The notes beneath the pieces were generated by a model. It saw only the letters and a program-made list of their open reading frames with translations. It ran no database searches and had not been told where the DNA came from. The translations under genes were made by a program, and so were the position numbers. A stretch of 64,000 nt of DNA from Brachionus rotundiformis (Eukaryota > Rotifera > Eurotatoria > Ploima > Brachionidae), in contig JAESIW010000020.1 of NCBI GenBank assembly GCA_016802295.1, positions 3,681,909-3,745,908 on the forward strand, in the 5' to 3' direction. Positions 51,001 to 61,647 of the stretch are shown here, in pieces. The stretch's first letter is position 1, and each line of letters begins with the position of its first letter.

Positions 51001-51260
51001 TCAAAATTATAGAACTTTAGAATTAATTGGTAAATTACCTCGTCCAAATTTTCCTTAGATAATAGCCCTGAATGATCTGAATCATCTCCCATAAATACGA
51101 AGGCCTCCTTAGATTCATTTTGATAATGAGGATTTAATGTAAAATGAAAAACATGCTCACATAAGGTATTTATATCATTGGAATGGTCGATTTTATATTC
51201 AGTTGCTGGAGTAGAAGATTGTCCTTGTAATAGAGCGGAAAATGGGTTATTTTGATTCAT
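48026..51260 (-). CDS. UBE4A: Ubiquitin conjugation factor E4 A (U-box E3/E4), 1060 aa
   Basis: Two exons, 51039-51260 and 48026-50986, joined by a 52-bp intron; sum 3183 nt. UFD2-type E4 enzymes extend ubiquitin chains on already tagged substrates for proteasome delivery, with CDC48/p97. The N-terminus (MNQNNPFSALLQGQ) and the segment CEHVFHFTLNPHYQNESKEA match UBE4A rather than UBE4B, as does the total length (human UBE4A is 1066 aa). The core holds family landmarks: GSKLMKYLF, RSWQTDTLIGKLLTPSVLPM, FEQKFNYRRPMYELFEYLWN, HDCSPLICDALINVFVSIEM. The U-box is at about 980-1050: DEFLDPIMSCLMEDPVLLP, DKSTISRHLLSDQTDPFNRA, PATELKQRIENW. One very long coding exon is notable in a window where most genes are split. 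Confidence 0.95.
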
Positions 51261-51403
51261 TTTAAAATTAATTTTCTAAAATTAAAATCTTTATCATTAT
51301 TATTTTAAAAACATAATTATATCTGTAGAATTTCCTAGAACTATTGAAATTTCGATTCTAAATTAACAAATACTTTTGAAATTTTATACAAGAAAAAAAA
51401 AGG

Positions 51404-51475
51404 CTCCGTGACGGGGAATTGAACCCCGGTCTCCCGCGTGACAGGCGGGGATACTCACCACTATACTATCACGGA
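51404..51475 (-). tRNA. tRNA-Asp (anticodon GTC)
   Basis: Identical 72-nt Asp gene just upstream of the UBE4A start codon, transcribed in the same direction as UBE4A. Followed on its strand by a CTTTTTTTTT terminator. Confidence 0.96.
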
Positions 51476-51516
51476 TTCATATCTTAAATTCTCATTTATT
51501 ATGTTATTAAATAATT
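51476..51516 (-). repeat. Inverted duplicate of a tRNA-Asp 5' flank
   Basis: The minus strand matches 45052-45092 (TAACATAATAAATGAGAATT and onward to AAGATATGAA), directly before the Asp genes at 51404 (-) and 45093 (+). Confidence 0.8.
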
Positions 51517-52131
51517 TTTCTAATTTTATTTAAATATTTAAGATAATCTTTTTATCATTTTCTATTAATTTCTTTAAAACAATTCAAATTATTCCTAATT
51601 AAAGAAATTATCAAGAATTTCCAGCTGATGGTATAAATACTTAACCTAGATGATGAAGATGATAAAGATGATTCATAATATGATACTATGTTGCATTTAT
51701 CTACTTATAGATACACCAAACAGTTAATCCATTCGGAAATGACCTGATTGCTCATCTTGAGAATCTTTAGTCAAATAATATCAAAAAGAATACTTTTGGA
51801 CATTGAGAAAAAACAAAAAAATAACCAAAATAAATTAAGATAAGAAATTAAGATAAACTTAAATAAGTAGGGACTAACAATAGACATAGATTTATTCGTA
51901 ACACTTGGTTATGGTTCAGCATGTTTGGCTAAGCATTTAGATATTCTGCAATAAATTTTATGACTAAAGATTATTTCGAATGACTATTAAAAGCTGATTA
52001 TAAAATATAGTTTAGCAATATAAATTAGTAATTTTTGAAAAAATTTAAAATTTAATTAAAAATTTATACTCAAAATAAAAAAATAAATCTGTTTAATAAG
52101 ATCTTTTTAATTAAAAATGTTTAACTAAGAA
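51517..52131. other. Spacer between two tRNA-Asp genes
   Basis: No gene seen. The motif at 51899-51932 (AACACTTGGTTATGGTTCAG and following) is related to 55914-55947 beside the MULE relic, so a second, more decayed copy of that element may lie here. Confidence 0.4.
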
Positions 52132-52203
52132 TCCGTGATAGTATAGTGGTGAGTATCCCCGCCTGTCACGCGGGAGACCGGGGTTCAATTCCCCGTCACG
52201 GAG
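52132..52203 (+). tRNA. tRNA-Asp (anticodon GTC)
   Basis: Identical 72-nt Asp gene. It converges on the 3' end of the TRIM-like gene (80 bp away), with a T-run between. Confidence 0.96.
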
Positions 52204-52282
52204 CCTTTTTTTTTCTCATTAAAAAATTCAAAAATTAAAAATTGAAAATTAAAAAATATTCTAAAATATTAAAATTGATAGA

Positions 52283-53403
52283 TTAGACAATTGTGCAAAG
52301 TAAGCTTGTATTATTGTTTGGAATACTGGCTCTTCTCAACTTTAAATTTCCATTTTTCGATTCAAGAACTCCCATTAGTTCACTTTTAATTGTTTTTTCA
52401 TTAAAAACCAATTTCTAAATTAAAAAAATTAGATGTATTTATTAAATTAGCCTTACTTGCCTTTTCTTTCTTGGGATCAATGCGGTTTGATTCAACATTC
52501 AAAAAATCTTTTAACTCAGTTTTAACTTTTAAGAATTCTTGGCAAACTTCATTCAAAACTTTTCGATCCTTTTCACTAACAAAAAACTAAATTTTTTCTT
52601 AATATCGATATTATTTACCTTGTAATTTTTTCCCTTATAATTTTCGAGGCTTCTTTTATGGCATTAAATTTTTTCACATCATGGTCACTTCGGTTCATTT
52701 TACTTAAAGAAAAAATTTTAAAATTACCAATTAACTTCTCTCTTGACATTTACTCTCTATCTTCTCTTATCTCATTTTCCAACTTAGAAAGAATTTCCTG
52801 CTCTTCTTGATTTATTTTTTTGACCAAATCATTCTTTTTTTTTGAAATTTCACTTTTTATCTTTTCATATTCAGCTATTTTTTTAAGCCTTGTCTCATTG
52901 AGGCTCTCGGAAATAATTGACAAATTCCTCGAACCTTCCTGATAGCTTTCCAAGCATTTAAAAGTTTCTTCCCTCATTATATTGTAGTGTTCGTTTCGGC
53001 AAGACTCGCAAAGCTTTTTCTTACAATGAAAGCAATCTTTTATTTTTTGGACACATTCTTCGGGTTCCACTTTATTTTTAGTTTTTTTACCAGCTTTAAT
53101 TGTGCATTCTTCACACAAACCATCAGTTTCGGGCATTTCATCATCAGTTTTTAGATTATCGAAATAATTTTGGTGCCAGTTTGACCAAAATTTAGGTAAA
53201 ACACTTTTACTGAAAGTTTTTTCTAAGTCTCCATCAGGAACAAACTGCTCGGCTTTGCATACTGGACAGGTCAAAGTAGAATCAACTAAACTATTGACCA
53301 GACAGCTTTTGCAAAATAAGTGAAAGCAATCAGTCTGAACAGTAATTTCTGGATTTGACTCACAAAGATCACATCTGATCAGTTCTTCAAAGACTGAAGA
53401 CAT
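52283..53403 (-). CDS. TRIM-like RING/B-box/coiled-coil E3 ligase, 326 aa
   Basis: Exons 52754-53403, 52619-52702, 52461-52575, 52283-52414; sum 981 nt. The RING finger is at residues 11-50 (CDLC, DCFHLFCKSC, CPVCKA), a C3HC4 pattern. A B-box-like zinc site follows at about 97-145 (CEECTIKAG, CFHCKKKLCESCRNEHY). A charged coiled coil follows (LKKIAEYEKIKSEISKKKN and KINQEEQEILSKLENEI). There is no PRY-SPRY or NHL domain; the tail ends NNNTSLLCTIV. Order and spacing fit the tripartite-motif class of ubiquitin E3 ligases. The third intron begins GCAAGT, a classic GC-AG donor. Reading it as GT one step later breaks the frame, while the GC donor keeps it. Substrate unknown. Confidence 0.85.
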
Positions 53404-53937
53404 TATTAAAAGTAAATTTTCAGGAAAATTAAAAATCGGCCAAGTAAAGCTAATTAAACAAAAATACTCAACAATATTAAATAAAACTAGAGGTGGATAT
53501 AAAATATAACCATGACAACTTAGGTTTTTATCTGGTCAAAAACAAACTTTAGTTTTGTAATTCAAGAAAAATAAATAATATGTTACATAATTTCGAGAGT
53601 TTGGTTAAAGTGTAGAGGTAATTTAAAAATTGATTTTCTTTTGTTGATTTAAATAAATTAAAAATTTTTAATCGGCTATAGAATAATTAAATAGCTATGA
53701 GGTTGCTTTAATAAAATAGTCAAATCGGCGGCGTAATTAGTTAATGCATTAACAAAAATAAACAATTCTCTTGTCCAGAAAGTTATTTATTTTTAAAATA
53801 TTTAAATTTTTCAGGCAATTGTAAATTATTGCTTTTATATCATTTTAAGATTTTACTTTATAATTAGGGCATAATTACAAGGATTTTTTAACAAGATAAA
53901 TATATTTTTTGATTAAAAAAAAATTTGACAAAAAAAA

Positions 53938-54009
53938 CTCCGTGACGGGGAATTGAACCCCGGTCTCCCGCGTGACAGGCGGGGATACTCACCACTATAC
54001 TATCACGGA
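53938..54009 (-). tRNA. tRNA-Asp (anticodon GTC)
   Basis: Identical 72-nt Asp gene. Its 5' flank resembles that of the copy at 44111. Confidence 0.96.
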
Positions 54010-54214
54010 TTCTTATCTTATTAGATCCTTTATTATTTTTTTAAAATAATTTTAGTCTAAAAAAATAACTATTTGAAATTTTATATTTTTTATTTTTTAT
54101 TATATCATGTAAATATTAAATAATAATTAAAAGTAGTAATTCTCTAAACAGTAAAAGGCAAAGAAACAAGATTAATTTACCAGATATGATTCTTTTGGCT
54201 CTGAATTGATAATT

Positions 54215-54285
54215 AAATAATTAATTTTTTATATAGAAAATTTCTTTATAAATGACAATTGTCACTTTCATGTTTTAGATATAGA
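54215..54285 (+). repeat. Inverted duplicate of a tRNA-Gly 5' flank, copy 2
   Basis: Partner of 43920-43990, about 10.3 kb away on the opposite strand. Identity is high next to the tRNA and fades outward. Confidence 0.85.
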
Positions 54286-54357
54286 GCGTCAGTGGTGTAG
54301 CGGTTATCATTGTTGCCTTCCAAGCAGCAGATCCGGGTTCGACTCCCGGCTGACGCA
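54286..54357 (+). tRNA. tRNA-Gly (anticodon TCC)
   Basis: Identical 72-nt Gly gene. Its 5' flank (about 54215-54285) is an inverted copy of the 5' flank of the Gly gene at 43848. Confidence 0.96.
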
Positions 54358-55375
54358 ATTTTTTTTAATTTAATTATTGTTTAAATAATTAGATATTTTT
54401 TTGATTTTTCCATATCTAAATCAATTTATAAATATTAATATATGAATATATATTTTTCTAAAATAACATAGTTATTCAAAGCATTATTAAATAAAATTAA
54501 TTATACTAACTTTTCATCCTATAGCAATTTTACTTCAAAATTAAGTTTATTAACTAAATAAAGGGTTATGGAAAATTTCGGAAAAGTTTTAGAATTTTAA
54601 TAAATTTAAATTTTATATTTAAATATAACGATCATCAAGGAAGTTAACAATTTTTGCTATTTTTACCATATTTATCACGATTTATTTCCATAATTAATAA
54701 GCCTCTTGATTTTTTTCAAAATGGATAATTTAATCAAATAGATAAGCAATTATATTATACTCCCGTAATCTCTTTTTTGACTAAATTTTTATTTATTTTA
54801 AATCTTGTAGAACCGTAGGATTAAAATTTTAACAAATGCAGACATAAATTAAAAGTCCTTTTTAGCTTTAAATAAAAAAATTTAGTTACTAGATTCAAAA
54901 TAATTTTTTGTTCGTTTAATAACAAAATTAATGATCTAATTAAGCATCGTAAGCAATGAATATAAATCCATCAAATTCATTGATTAAGACTTTTCAGAAG
55001 ACAAAGTCTATCTTTTAATTGTGTTAAGATTCAGATTCTTAAATTTTTAATGCCCTTTTACTTTGATACTACTTTTATATTATTTTAAATATTTTTAAAA
55101 ATAAAAATTAATTATTATCATGAGGATCCTTTTATGATATACATTTAGATGTATAGGTTAATTTTTTTTTGGAAAACTAAATAATTTTGGAAATATTGTG
55201 TCTAGTTTTGACAAAGCTGTTGATTAATGAGAAAATATTACCTGTATTTCCGATATAATTACTTTCTGACAAAAATATGTTTAAAAATAATTAGTTTATG
55301 ACTCAAATAATTTTTATTGTCTAAATAAACACATAAAAACACTAAACAAAAAACAGTATTAAAAAAATTATTGCT
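54358..55375. other. AT-rich spacer
   Basis: No exon, RNA gene or repeat recognised between the tRNA-Gly at 54286 and the MULE relic. Confidence 0.5.
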
Positions 55376-55378
55376 TTT

Positions 55379-55790
55379 CTAAACATTTTTTGGCTTTTGC
55401 CTAACTTTAGCTTTAGGTACAACAGGATTCTTAATATACTTAATTGGCATTTCGACCAACTTCTGACTCACGGCTAGAGCGATTATATGAAAGCAGTGAT
55501 AATTTTTTAAAAAGTAACAACAAGTACCGGTTTTATTGGCCCAGTGATGCGAAATTAATTTAGCAATTTTGTGGTTCTTTAATGATTCCATTAAAAATTC
55601 AAAAGCTGCTGATTTTAATTTGTCAAATCTCATGTATATAAAATCTTGATTAATTGGATAGTATTTGGTCAGATCCTGTAAATAATCTAAAAAATTTTAA
55701 TTTGCTTAGCTTTCGTTTATTTGTAAATCGAATTTTATTGACTGATTAAATGACTCAATTGGGCTATTGGTACAAGCATATTATTTTAAC
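55379..55790 (-). pseudogene. MULE-type DNA transposase relic (C-terminal part with SWIM finger)
   Basis: Upstream, on the minus strand, CTNSPIESFNQSIKFDL matches the TNNxxESFNxxxK motif that follows the catalytic region of Mutator-like transposases. Coding then shifts frame (KRKLSKLKFFRLF, then DLTKYYPINQDF) and runs open to 55379. The end includes a SWIM-type zinc finger (CCYFLKNYHCFHIIALAV) and a basic tail. The frame change and the stops around 55700-55960 mark it as dead. The element's catalytic core and terminal inverted repeats are not identified. Confidence 0.65.
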
Positions 55791-55960
55791 CTAACAACAC
55801 ACATTAGATGTGTGTTTTTCAAGTTGTCTGCTCATCAGAAATTGAATGTGTGTTGGTCATACTTGAGTGTGTGGTGGTTAGGGACATCCAATAATTTTGC
55901 GTTCAAATTTATCCATTACACTTGGCTATGCTTCAGTATGTTTGGAAAAACATGAAAAAA

Positions 55961-56129
55961 ATCTGGTTTTGCATGATATATAAAAATTTTTAAAAAATTA
56001 AAAAAAAATTATACAAAATTACGATATAATATATTATTTTTAAACAAAGTATAATTATGAAACTTTGAATCAATTGGTTTTTAAAGAAAAAATAGAAATA
56101 ATCAAACAGGTTAGACAAAGATAAGAATT
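55961..56129. other. Spacer
   Basis: AT-rich; nothing recognised before the duplicated tRNA flank. Confidence 0.4.
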
Positions 56130-56360
56130 ATTTTCAAAAATAAATTCAATTTTAAATTTTAAATAAATCAAAACATTGTTGATAAAAATGAATGTTTTTT
56201 TAGAAATCCTAATCATTTAATTAAAAATAATTTAAAAAATTTTGAAATTTTAAACAGTATTTAAATTTTTAAAATAATACAGATGCTATATATTTATTTT
56301 TTCTAAAATTTATTAGATATATATATTAAAATAATCAAATAGACTCCAGTAAAATAAGAA
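56130..56360 (+). repeat. Duplicated tRNA-Asp 5' flank, copy 2
   Basis: Direct near-copy of 47530-47763, 8.6 kb away, also ending at an Asp gene. Small indels accumulate with distance from the tRNA. Confidence 0.85.
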
Positions 56361-56432
56361 TCCGTGATAGTATAGTGGTGAGTATCCCCGCCTGTCACGC
56401 GGGAGACCGGGGTTCAATTCCCCGTCACGGAG
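56361..56432 (+). tRNA. tRNA-Asp (anticodon GTC)
   Basis: Identical 72-nt Asp gene. Its upstream flank is a near-copy of the flank of the gene at 47764. Confidence 0.96.
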
Positions 56433-57034
56433 TTTTTTTTTTAGTTATTTAAAAATTTTAAATTTGTTCCATTAAATAATATTTTCAGATTTTTCATTTT
56501 CATTGTTTCTTTTTTTATTAAATTTTTACACAATTTGTAAAAATAGCTAAATGAATTTTTCATTTTCAAGTTTATCATACACCAAACAATTGAATTATTA
56601 TTTCATTTCGAATGAAATAAAAATAACGAAATAAAATGCCATTTTATAAAATAATTTGTTTTAATAGAAAAAAAAACAGTTTCTATTTTTATTTAATTTT
56701 TCCATTTTAAAAAATTCTTTTTGAATTTTTAAAAAATCTCTTATTTTATTTTATAAATTTAATTTAAAAAAGAAACTAATCAAAATTCAAATATATTTAC
56801 TACAAACAGACTTTAATTTCTTAAAAAATAATTATTCTTTTCAAGATTTATTTATTGCAAAGAAAATTTACAATTCATTTTTAACATAATAAAATAAATT
56901 TTTCTTTAATTTCAGTTAATATTAAAAAAAAACAAAAACAAATCACCCTAATATTTTTCCTATTATTTAGAATCAAAATTAATAACAATTCTCAAAAATT
57001 TTTTTCTTTTGAAAAGAAATTCAAGATCTTGAGT
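56433..57034. other. AT-rich spacer, 3' of the MAPK15 gene
   Basis: Contains the T-run after the tRNA-Asp and presumably the MAPK15 3' UTR. No other feature seen. Confidence 0.45.
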
Positions 57035-59301
57035 TTACCACCATTTTCTGATGGCATTAAGTCCATTATTCGAAATGGTACCATGTGTTGCTGAGCCATT
57101 ATAATTGCCAAGCAAATTTTTTGCAGCCAAATTGGCAGTCATGTTTGCTTGATTATTGAACTGCTTTCTGCCAAACACTGGCTTGGCATTAGCCCTAAGA
57201 TCAGTAGCCGAAATCGGTCTGTACAAAATTCCACTACCCATTCCATTTTGGTAATTCGCCTTTTCTGTATTTCTTACTATTACTGGATTCTTCGGCGTCG
57301 CGTACTTCTGTTCCGGATGGTAGAAGTGATTGATATGATTCCCGGTCGACGATGTGGGCCTCGATTGAAAAACCATGGGCTGACTAGGAACTGGCGCTGA
57401 GTTACTCGATCGGCTATTGCTAAGTACTGAAACATTTTTGCTATTTTGGTAACCAGAGCTCTTTTGTTGTGAAAGCTTAAAATCTTTCTTTTTTAAAAAA
57501 TTTAAGTCTTCTCTTACATAATTTGCATTTAAGCTTTCAACACTTTTCTGCCTGCCTATTACGCCGCCTAGAGCTCTCTGTTGAACATAATTTTTGGCAT
57601 AACTGGTCTGATTTGTTTGTGGTTGTAAGTGAGTGGTACGACCAAATGCAACACCAGCTAGGTGTAAAATTTTAATTTGAAAAACAGAATTTTTAATCTT
57701 AAATTAACTACTTGTATGAGCTAAATTAGTGGTATTGTTAGGTCCAACGAAGTTATCTTTTGCCACATTGGCATTATTTTGGTAATCGTTGGCATGCTTT
57801 TTGCGATTGTAATTGTTCAAAGCAGATGTTGAGCTACTTGCCATGTTATTGTGAACAGGTGGTGAGGGTGGTGTTGGTGTAGACGAATTGTCATCAGAAT
57901 GATAGTTTATATCATTGGATGATTTGGAATCGTATTGATTATACGACGAAGCGTAGTTATTTTTTTGGGCTTGATTTGCATAATGATCAATAAGTTCGCT
58001 GTCGATTTTTTCCTCATAGTTGGATTTTTGTGCTGTCCTGGCATAAGATTGTTGAGTTTTATGAGCTTTAGGCTTTGGGGCTTGTTGTGCCTGAGCGGAC
58101 AAACGAGTCGCCGGTTTAGTTTGTATAAACTGATACAGTTTATTTCTGTACTCGTCAATTGTTAATCTTATGTTATCATTTAGCTGCGGAACCACATCGT
58201 AGCCTTTGCTAATTTCTTCTTTTTTGTTATGAAAACTTAAAATGAATTTTAATAAAGTTTTTTCAGTAATTCTTTTTTTTCTAAATTACTTTATCACATA
58301 TGGATGAGTGAGAGCCTCTTCGGCAGTGATTCTTTTGTTAGGATTGAATTGGAGAAGACGTCTGAGAAGGTCCAAACTCTCCTTGGAAACATTTGGTACG
58401 AGATCTTCGAGACTTTTTTTTTGTCCAGATGAAGCTCTTTCAATGACACTTGGACCATAATGTGACTGAATGCTGTCAATGTCCTGCTTGCTAGGTGTAG
58501 GTATGTACTTGAGGATACGCTCAAGTTGGTTAAAGGTTGATGTACCGGGAAAAATCGGCGTGCCTAGCAACATTTCACCTAAAATGCAACCAATGCTCCA
58601 CATGTCGACCCCTTTGGTATATTTTGGAGAAGCAAGGAGGATTTCTGGTGCCCGATACCATCGGGTTGCCACATATTCGGTCAATGCAGGGTTAGTGTAC
58701 TCGTGTTCATGGGCTTCATGGGTCAAAGACCGCGCCAAGCCAAAGTCGCACAGCTTCATGTGACATTCCTGGTTGAGAAGAATGTTCGATGGCTTTTGGT
58801 CCCTGTGTATCACATTTGCTGAGTGCAAGTACTTGGTTGCCTTGAGTAATTGGTACATAATGTATTGCTTGTGAATGTCTTTCAGAATTGTTTTTCTCTT
58901 GATTACGTTGTGCAGATCGGTTTCCATGTGCTCAAAAACAAGATATATATCGCGGTCATTGTCCGCTTTGATTACATCATATAATTTAATTATGTTGGGA
59001 TGTTCACTAAACTCCTGTAGGAACACTATTTCTCTGTAGGTTCTCTTAAAAATAAACCAAATTACCCCTCTTTAGTTCTTTATTACATTTTGGTTTAAAA
59101 AAGACTTGGAAATTTGGAACAAGGTTTCTCTTTTACCTGAGCATCTGTCTCGTTGCGGAAAGCATCAAAAATTTTCTTCAATGCTACAACTTCATTTGAT
59201 TTGCGATCTACAGCTTTCCATACAATTCCATAGGCACCTTTGCCAAGACGTTTCTTTATCTCGTACTTTCGCACAATGTGACTTTCAACTTCATCAGGCA
59301 T
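57035..59301 (-). CDS. MAPK15: Atypical MAP kinase ERK7/ERK8, 688 aa
   Basis: Exons 59137-59301, 58290-59044, 57712-58235, 57035-57657; sum 2067 nt. The kinase domain spans about residues 12-305: glycine loop GKGAYGIVWKA, ATP-binding Lys42 (VALKK), catalytic HRDQKPSN (Asp137; the Gln in place of the usual Leu is typical of ERK7/8), DFG (Asp155), activation loop TEY (177-179) and TRWYRAPE. It is followed by the family's linker (NFHNKKEE, then IDEYRNKLYQFI) and a long disordered tail rich in Ser, Asn and Gln, which is longer than in human MAPK15 (544 aa). ERK7/8 autophosphorylates its TEY and is known for roles in ciliogenesis, basal body positioning and autophagy. A perfect RFX X-box lies about 200 bp upstream. 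Confidence 0.95.
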
Positions 59302-59503
59302 CTTTGAATCTAAATGCTGGCGAGCTTTTAAGGATTACTAGTCTCGTTTTTAGCCAAGTCTGGAAACGAAATAACTAAGCAAAATAGCTTAAATGAAAAT
59401 AACTTAAAAAAGAGTATATAAAAAAAATTTGTATGATGAATTCTAATTGTGTGGTATAGAAAATCTCAAAAATGCATATTTAGATTGAAAAAGCTTTTTA
59501 ATG

Positions 59504-59517
59504 GTTACCATGGTGAC
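59504..59517 (-). promoter_or_regulatory. RFX X-box upstream of MAPK15
   Basis: On the minus strand GTCACCATGGTAAC matches the X-box consensus GTHNYYATRRNAAC at all 14 positions. It sits 203 bp before the MAPK15 start codon and in the same orientation, inside the usual window for ciliary genes. Confidence 0.75.
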
Positions 59518-60362
59518 TAGGAAATTTTATAATTTTTTTTAATATTTTTTTTTTTGATGTATTTATAGTCTCTAGTCGATAAAAACATTTGTAGCATGGA
59601 CTGAAATTTAAATTAGCTTGACCAAAGCAACGATAGCGACCATTTATGATTATTTATTTAAGAAAAATTATTTTGTCAGACTAAAATTTTTTAAAACGAA
59701 GCCTTAATCTCATTTAAATAATACTCAAATAGAATATATATTTTATAAAGTGTTCTAAATATAGACTATATAAATAGTACTTCTTTGGACTATCAAAGTT
59801 TGTATAAAACAGAATTTTGCTTTCCTTTTTGAATGATGCTTTTACCTAGATGGAAAATGTCGGATTTAAATTAAGTAAAGGTGGCTTACGTCAAATTAGG
59901 ATTAAAAAAACAAATTCTTTTTAATTTTTTTCTCATTAAACAAAATTAAATCTAAAATTTAAAAAATCACCAGAACAGAAATAGTTTTTTCAGACAAAGT
60001 CGATTGTATTAAATGCTACAAATAGTTTAGTTTAGTATTGATTATTTGAGTTTTAAATATTTGATTTTGTTTATTAGGTTAATTTTTTATAAACGTTTAA
60101 GTTGCCAGGCGTAATATTTTTTTTCAATGTTTAGCAGCATTTTTATTTCTTAAACTTAAAATTGTGTACGAAATCTGGAAACATAGTTGAAACTTTTTGA
60201 CAGAGAAAATAAAAGATTATTATTTTTAAAAATTTAACATCAAATTTATTAATTATAATTGAAATTTAACTTTTAAAATTCAACAATTGTATCTTATAAT
60301 TATAATTTTTAAAATGATTTTTTAAATAAAAAATGAATATAAAAATTGTCAATACTCTTTGT
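59518..60362. other. Spacer between the PDZ gene and MAPK15
   Basis: AT-rich, no exon recognised. Likely holds the distal MAPK15 promoter and the PDZ gene 3' UTR. Confidence 0.45.
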
Positions 60363-60842
60363 TTATTTTTGCTTTACCACAACTTCTACTAAATCCTGGC
60401 TTGAATTTAAAATGCATGATATGACTTGTCCATGACTCATTTCATCAACCATTTGGTCATTTATTTCAAGAATTAAATCATTTTGTCTTAAACCAGCTTT
60501 GAAAGCCAGAGAGTTATTGTCTATCTCAATTATCTGGTGCTCTTTTGAGTCATTTGGCTTTGTAGTTGTCTTAATGGTTAGACCATATTCATTGTCTTTG
60601 TTTTTGGATAAAAAACACCGTCTTGTTTCAATTTTTATATCTGTTCAAAAAAAAGTTTAAAGTTAAAAATTCTCATAATCTTATGTCATAAAATTAAGAC
60701 CTAGGTAAATGTGTATAAAAAAATTACCTGAATCAACCAAGTTGTCTAAGCCAAAATTATTTTCATGGTTTATTTTTTTAGGCACAGATTCATTTAGCTG
60801 ATAAAAATTATGAGACCATTTTGAAAACTCAATTCTGTTCAT
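60363..60842 (-). CDS. Single-PDZ-domain protein, 130 aa
   Basis: Two exons, 60728-60842 and 60363-60640, with an 87-bp GT-AG intron; sum 393 nt. The N-terminal 38 residues (MNRIEFSKWSHNFYQLNESV) are unstructured-looking. The rest is one PDZ domain: RRCFLSKNKDNEYGLTIKTT, where YGLTI is the carboxylate-binding loop (normally GLGF), then IIEIDNNSLAFKAGLRQNDL and ILEINDQMVDEMSHGQVISC, ending EVVVKQK. The RxCxLxK...YG start resembles NHERF/PDZK1-type PDZ domains. His in MSHGQV lies at the alphaB1 position, suggesting class I ligands. It probably acts as a small adaptor. The partner is unknown. Confidence 0.8.
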
Positions 60843-61647
60843 AGTTTTTATTTTAATTAACCAATAATATTTTTAAAACATAAATGATATTCTCTTTGTA
60901 CTAATTTGTTATCAGGCTTTATCATTTAAAAATATTTTATACATTTTGCATATCAGATTATAAATTAATTTAACTAAAAGAATTGGTTTATAAATCATAA
61001 TCAAATTTTTTAAAATATAAAATTGATTTTTTTAAATTGAATTCATAAAATGCATAACCAAAAATCAAAGCTATATAGAGTTTTATATACTTAAAAAATC
61101 ATAATTAGTTATACTTTTCTTTATTAAACATATCTAAATAGCTCTTCTCGATATCAAGAATATTTCAAATATTTAAATCATTTTTATCTTTTATTATGTT
61201 TTAATTTTTTAAAATTTGATAAAAATTAATAAGGGCAAAAATTAAAACGCACATGCTATCATTTTAACAGAAGAAGTATAAAATAATCTATTTTAAAAAT
61301 TTGTAGCATTTTCCCATAAATTTTTATTTAAAAAAAGGAAACTTGCTAAGCTAATTATCAAAAAATATCTATTAAACGAAAATAAATTTATCTAATTAGG
61401 ACCTATTTATCATTAATTACTTTGAATTTTAATTGATTTTAATTAAATTTTATTAAGATTAAAATTTTATGTAGAAAACTCCCAATTTTTTTGCAACATG
61501 TAAGATGTATTTTTTCTATTTGATAAAATTTCAGTTAAACAACAAAAATAATTAGCCATTTTATTAATTAAGCTTATTTATAAAATCAAGAAGATTAAAA
61601 TGCATCAAAAATATTTAATAGTGCTATATAAAGTGTTTTGGTAAAGA
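60843..61647. other. AT-rich spacer
   Basis: No exon or RNA gene recognised between the calpain stop and the PDZ gene start. Confidence 0.5.
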
